From: Candidatus Omnitrophota bacterium
GTDB lineage: Bacteria; Omnitrophota; Gorgyraeia; Tantalellales; Tantalellaceae
Assembly: GCA_013204685.1 (NCBI GenBank)
Contig: JABMSC010000219.1
Location: forward strand, 1-8,028
Reading direction: 5' to 3'
Length of the DNA: 8,028 bases
Below the pieces are notes generated by a model that was not told where the DNA came from, searched no databases, and saw nothing but the letters and a program-made list of their open reading frames with translations. Below, piece after piece: positions 5,363-8,028 of this stretch. Within the stretch, counting starts at the first letter, position 1; every line of letters begins with the position of its first letter. The position numbers were made by a program, and so were the translations under genes.

Positions 5363-5428
5363 TTATTGTCTCGATCCTCCCATAGATCCTGGAAAGATCA
5401 TAACGGGGAAAGGGATAAGAAGAAAAGG

Positions 5429-5485
5429 ATGAAAGGTCAGGTCCGGACTTTTAAAAAGTGGCGGTATCTGGCCTTTCTATTATAG
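5429..5485 (+). CDS. Possible 18-codon upstream ORF (leader peptide) before dinG
   Basis: ATG at 5429 opens an 18-residue ORF, MKGQVRTFKKWRYLAFLL, ending in TAG at 5483-5485, one base before the dinG ATG. The peptide is basic at first and hydrophobic at the end. A purine-rich stretch (GATAAGAAGAAAAGG) lies before it, but a properly spaced Shine-Dalgarno is not clear. dinG itself lacks a usable ribosome site, so termination and re-initiation from this ORF is a plausible way to start it. With only 18 codons, it could be chance. Confidence 0.35.
   Translation: MKGQVRTFKKWRYLAFLL
5431..5477 (+). promoter_or_regulatory. Leader hairpin directly before dinG
   Basis: GAAAGGTCAG (5431-5440) pairs with CTGGCCTTTC (5468-5477) in a 10-base-pair stem with one G-U pair. 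The 27-base loop holds a smaller hairpin, ACTTT (5447-5451) with AAAGT (5455-5459). The stem ends 9 bases before the dinG ATG and spans the possible upstream ORF, so folding and translation would compete. No T tract follows, so it is not an intrinsic terminator. The remaining 5363-5428 stretch is purine-rich with three GATC sites and no promoter I trust. Confidence 0.5.
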
Positions 5486-5486
5486 G

Positions 5487-7439
5487 ATGATATCCAAGGG
5501 ATCTATTTCAGAAGAATTTTTTGCTGAGAACGGTGTAATAGCCGGGGAACTGACCGGTTATGAGATGAGGCCTCAGCAGATAGAAATGTGCGAAGCTGTC
5601 GATGAGGCGATCGCATCTTCAGAAAACCTGATCGTCGAGGCCGGTACCGGTGTCGGCAAAAGTCTGGCATATCTTATTCCATTCATAAAGTGGGCTTCCC
5701 GGGAGAATAAAAAAGTTGTCATTTCCACTTATACAAAAGCCCTTCAGAACCAGCTATTCGTTAAGGATCTTCCGTTTCTGGAGAGGGCCCTGGATACCGA
5801 TTTCAGATATATGATATGTATGGGATCCGAGAATTACGTTTGCATGAGAAAAGTCCATAGGGCTTCAAGCGGGGATCTTTTCGAGACAAAAAGACAAACG
5901 AAACAAAGAGAGAAAATAATAAAATGGACCCGCCAGACAGAAAGCGGCCTGGTAACCGATATGGATTTTCTTCCCGATAGGTCCGTGTGGAAGGAGTTTT
6001 CCCGGGAAAGTGACATGTGCACCGGCAGGAGGTGTCCGCATAAAGACGAGTGTTTTTATTTGAAAATGCGGAGGGAGCAGTCGGAGGCCCATGTGCTATT
6101 AGTGAATCATTCGTTACTTTTTGCAAGCATCACTTCGGAAAGTCCTGTCCTGCCTGATTTTAATGCGCTGGTTCTCGACGAAGCGCATACACTGGAAGAT
6201 GTGGCGACAAATCATTTCGGGGAAGAAGTATCGAAACTTGCTCTCGAGCGCTTATTTGATGATGTGTCCGGGCTTTCCAAATATGACGCCTCGGGGGGCG
6301 TCTCTGGGGCAGTTGGTGAGTTTCGAAAGAGCCTCGATGAATTTCTTGCGAAGGTGGAGGAAATTTTCGGAAAAGAAACACGTGTCCTGGCAATTGGAGA
6401 TGAGAGAAGTTTTTCCGGGGATATCATAACGGCTCTTGAGGCACTATCGTCGGCTTTAAGGGACCTTAGCTCCGGAATAGACGACAACGAAGATTCCGAA
6501 ATGGTGAAGGTGTATGCGGAAAGATGTAATAAATTTGCTGCTTCGCTTAAAATTATATTCGGTGAAAAAGATGAAAAGTGTGTGTACTGGACCAATGTAA
6601 GGCCCGGGAAAAGCGATGTAAATTATTTTTTCCATTTCGCCCCTATAGATATTAGCCATCAGATGAGGCTGTTTCTTTTTGACAGGGTGAGGCCCGTTGT
6701 CCTGACATCGGCTACTTTGTCTTTGCCCGGTGCGGGGGATGAGTTCAGTTTTATCAAGGAAAGGTTAGGGATGGCGGATCCTGTAGAGCTAAAGCTGGAT
6801 TCGCCGTTCGATTACAATAAAAATGTTCTTACATATATTCCGAGAGGGATCAAGGACCCGAACAGGGAGGCCGTTCTTTACACCCGGCAGCTGCAGTCTG
6901 CAATTACCGAGATATACGATATTATGGGTGGAAGGATATTTGCGCTTTTTACCAGCTATAGAATGCTCAATATGATCTCGGACAATATTTCAAAGGATCG
7001 TCCCGACATCAAAACATTAAGACAGGGGGATCTACCCAGGTATGTTCTTCTTGACGTTTTTAAGAAAAGTCTCGATAGTATTCTTCTTGGAACGATGACT
7101 TTCTGGCAGGGGGTGGATGTGCCTGGGGATGCCCTGGGGTGCGTTATTATTACAAAACTTCCTTTTTCTGTTCCCGATGATCCCATTAATGCCGCAAGGA
7201 TCAGGATAATGAGGGAAGAGGGCAGGAATCCGTTCAACGAATACCAGGTTCCACAGGCCGTAATAATGTTTAAACAGGGGTTTGGCCGTCTGATAAGAAG
7301 CAATACCGACAGGGGCGTGATCGCAGTTCTTGATCCGCGCATACGTACCCGTTATTATGGAAAAGATTTCATGAGTGCGCTTCCCGAGTGCAGGCGGACT
7401 GATGATATAGGAGACGTAAGAGAGTTTTTTAGCGCATAG
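5487..7439 (+). CDS. dinG: DinG/YoaA-type iron-sulfur DNA helicase
   Basis: An XPD-like superfamily 2 helicase, probably unwinding DNA 5' to 3' and acting on D-loops, R-loops or forked DNA during repair. Motifs in order: RPQQ (28-31), Walker A EAGTGVGKS (51-59), motif Ia STYTKALQNQL (80-90), four cluster cysteines Cys119, Cys178, Cys183 and Cys189, VNHSLL (206-211), DEAH box (231-234), TSATL (407-411), motif V FWQGVDVPGD (539-548) and motif VI QGFGRLIR (597-604), the arginine-finger region. All four [4Fe-4S] ligands are present. At 650 residues it has only the helicase core and lacks the N-terminal exonuclease domain of Firmicutes DinG. The ATG has no spaced ribosome site and no better in-frame start exists upstream (stop at 5430-5432). 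A hairpin and a possible leader ORF precede it. DinG versus YoaA is not resolved. Confidence 0.93.
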   Translation: MISKGSISEEFFAENGVIAGELTGYEMRPQQIEMCEAVDEAIASSENLIVEAGTGVGKSLAYLIPFIKWASRENKKVVISTYTKALQNQLFVKDLPFLERALDTDFRYMICMGSENYVCMRKVHRASSGDLFETKRQTKQREKIIKWTRQTESGLVTDMDFLPDRSVWKEFSRESDMCTGRRCPHKDECFYLKMRREQSEAHVLLVNHSLLFASITSESPVLPDFNALVLDEAHTLEDVATNHFGEEVSKLALERLFDDVSGLSKYDASGGVSGAVGEFRKSLDEFLAKVEEIFGKETRVLAIGDERSFSGDIITALEALSSALRDLSSGIDDNEDSEMVKVYAERCNKFAASLKIIFGEKDEKCVYWTNVRPGKSDVNYFFHFAPIDISHQMRLFLFDRVRPVVLTSATLSLPGAGDEFSFIKERLGMADPVELKLDSPFDYNKNVLTYIPRGIKDPNREAVLYTRQLQSAITEIYDIMGGRIFALFTSYRMLNMISDNISKDRPDIKTLRQGDLPRYVLLDVFKKSLDSILLGTMTFWQGVDVPGDALGCVIITKLPFSVPDDPINAARIRIMREEGRNPFNEYQVPQAVIMFKQGFGRLIRSNTDRGVIAVLDPRIRTRYYGKDFMSALPECRRTDDIGDVREFFSA

Positions 7440-7462
7440 TAAGGCCTTCCGATACGCATAAT

Positions 7463-7475
7463 GCCCCGTCCCTAC
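7463..7475. repeat. Possible remnant of the palindromic repeat after dinG
   Basis: GCCCCGTCCCTAC resembles the GCCCCTAC end of the repeat family with a GTC insertion. No clear complementary left arm is seen between the dinG stop and this point. As in the other copies it sits just after a coding region. The likeness is short and could be chance. A run of six T after GACTC (7488-7493) follows, but I see no stem in front of it that would make a terminator. Confidence 0.3.
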
Positions 7476-7515
7476 AACACACGACTCTTTTTTCATTTCC
7501 CGGAAACAGTATGTA

Positions 7516-7557
7516 TTGAATTTACACTTGGATTGTTGTATATTAATACGATATGAT
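7516..7557 (+). promoter_or_regulatory. Clustered promoter-like boxes for the moxR gene
   Basis: Three overlapping pairs fit sigma70 spacing: TTGAAT (7516-7521) with TATATT (7539-7544), 17 bases apart; TTTACA (7521-7526) with TAATAC (7544-7549), 17 apart; and TTGGAT (7528-7533) with TATGAT (7552-7557), 18 apart. The whole 7510-7580 stretch is AT-rich. A promoter here is likely, but which pair is used cannot be told by eye. Confidence 0.5.
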
Positions 7558-7582
7558 AATAACAATAATACGAACTATAACT

Positions 7583-7589
7583 AAGGGGG
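7583..7589 (+). promoter_or_regulatory. G-rich ribosome binding site AAGGGGG
   Basis: AAGGGGG lies 6 bases before the ATG at 7596 and fixes the moxR start, which matches the usual N-terminal length of the family. Confidence 0.7.
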
Positions 7590-7595
7590 TATATA

Positions 7596-8028
7596 ATGTC
7601 TGAAGGAATAACCGCGATCAATCAAAAAGTGGAAAAAGAAAGTATCTTTGTGGATGAGCTCTTATCAGAGATGCGCAAGGTGATAGTAGGACAGGAATAT
7701 CTGATCGAACGGCTTTTAGTCGGACTTTTGGCCAATGGACACGTTCTTATTGAGGGCGTTCCGGGGCTTGCCAAGACCATGTCCGTAAGAGTTCTTTCAT
7801 CTGCGATAAGTACTGGTTTTCAAAGGTTACAGTTCACCCCGGACCTTCTGCCTGCGGATCTTATCGGTACGCTTGTTTACAATCCGAAGGAAGGGACTTT
7901 TACGACAAAGAAAGGCCCCATATTTTCGAATATAATTCTTGCGGATGAGATCAATAGAGCCCCGGCCAAGGTGCAGAGTGCTCTTCTTGAGGCCATGCAG
8001 GAGAGGCAGGTAACAATAGGACAAGAGA
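7596..8028 (+). CDS. MoxR family AAA+ ATPase, N-terminal part (runs off the window)
   Basis: The first 144 codons are present and the gene continues beyond position 8028. MoxR proteins are hexameric ATPases that act as chaperones, often with VWA-domain partners, in maturing enzymes or envelope complexes. Features seen: a helical lead ending in RKVIVGQE (27-34), Walker A GVPGLAKT (54-61), the family block RLQFTPDLLPADLIGT (77-92), Walker B IILADEINRAP (113-123) with Asp117 and Glu118, and QSALLEAMQERQVT (127-140). All motifs expected in this portion are intact. A full-length protein would be about 310-330 residues. The start is fixed by a strong G-rich ribosome site and a promoter region upstream. 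In other genomes DUF58 and VWA genes usually follow; here that cannot be seen. The symbol is left blank because MoxR has several subfamilies. Confidence 0.93.
   Translation, partial: MSEGITAINQKVEKESIFVDELLSEMRKVIVGQEYLIERLLVGLLANGHVLIEGVPGLAKTMSVRVLSSAISTGFQRLQFTPDLLPADLIGTLVYNPKEGTFTTKKGPIFSNIILADEINRAPAKVQSALLEAMQERQVTIGQE

Noticed and set aside
5435..5447. GGTCAGGTCCGGA is identical to part of the conserved 5' strand of bacterial SRP (4.5S) RNA.
   Set aside because: The matching 3' strand (GGAAGCAGCC-type) and the GNRA-type tetraloop are absent. The sequence pairs in another way and lies inside a leader of 124 bases, so it is not an SRP RNA gene.
6212..6595. A 127-codon open frame on the - strand.
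   Set aside because: It is fully opposite dinG codons whose protein is a clear helicase, and its translation is rich in Ser with no family features.
7032..7565. A 177-codon open frame on the - strand.
   Set aside because: It lies mostly opposite the well-conserved 3' part of dinG, has no recognisable domain and no ribosome site, and is best explained as a shadow of that gene.
1..8028. Search for CRISPR arrays, tRNA genes, rRNA, IS transposases, toxin-antitoxin pairs and defence genes.
   Set aside because: No regularly spaced direct repeats, no tRNA-like T-loop patterns and no proteins of these classes are visible; the gene set is housekeeping and envelope.

Overview
This window looks like ordinary chromosomal DNA from a Gram-negative-type, probably anaerobic and uncultured bacterium. 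Every supported gene lies on the + strand. The clues are a lipoprotein, two small inner-membrane proteins, a PilZ (cyclic-di-GMP) protein, an oxygen-sensitive radical SAM enzyme, and a DUF6873-type protein that I know mainly from Clostridia. Lineage cannot be fixed from this sequence alone. A candidate-phylum bacterium such as Omnitrophota is my low-confidence guess. No phage, IS transposase, CRISPR array, rRNA or tRNA is visible.

Layout. 1-134: a perfect palindromic repeat, a small GC-rich hairpin and a weak promoter. 135-2880: a tight three-gene operon of a tRNA-dihydrouridine synthase (DusB type), a Maf nucleotide pyrophosphatase and an Elp3-like radical SAM protein. The last two overlap by 4 bases. 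2881-3350: a good sigma70-type promoter and a single-domain PilZ protein. 3357-3442: an elaborate three-stem terminator-like element ending in six T. 3446-4186: a DUF6873 (guanidine-modifying-enzyme fold) protein whose start codon sits three bases past that T tract. 4155-4218: two more copies of the palindromic repeat; the first codes for the C-terminus of the preceding gene. 4227-5362: a strong promoter and three small envelope genes (a lipoprotein, a two-helix membrane protein and a 62-residue membrane protein). 5363-5486: a leader region with a possible 18-codon upstream ORF inside a hairpin. 5487-7439: a DinG/XPD-type iron-sulfur helicase. 7440-7595: a repeat remnant and clustered promoter-like boxes. 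7596-8028: the N-terminal 144 codons of a MoxR-type AAA+ ATPase that runs off the window.

How the genes fit together. dusB, maf and the radical SAM gene form a plausible RNA-modification and nucleotide-sanitising unit, although the radical SAM substrate is unknown. The PilZ protein is a likely c-di-GMP effector. The small envelope genes have no recognisable function. DinG is a nucleic-acid repair helicase, and MoxR normally begins a cluster for maturation of envelope or metal-binding proteins downstream.

I see no convincing undescribed multi-gene system. The most interesting signals are small: a family of GTAGGGGC...GCCCCTAC palindromes that has been taken into the 3' ends of two coding genes, a structured element directly in front of an SD-less gene, and a cluster of unassigned small envelope proteins.
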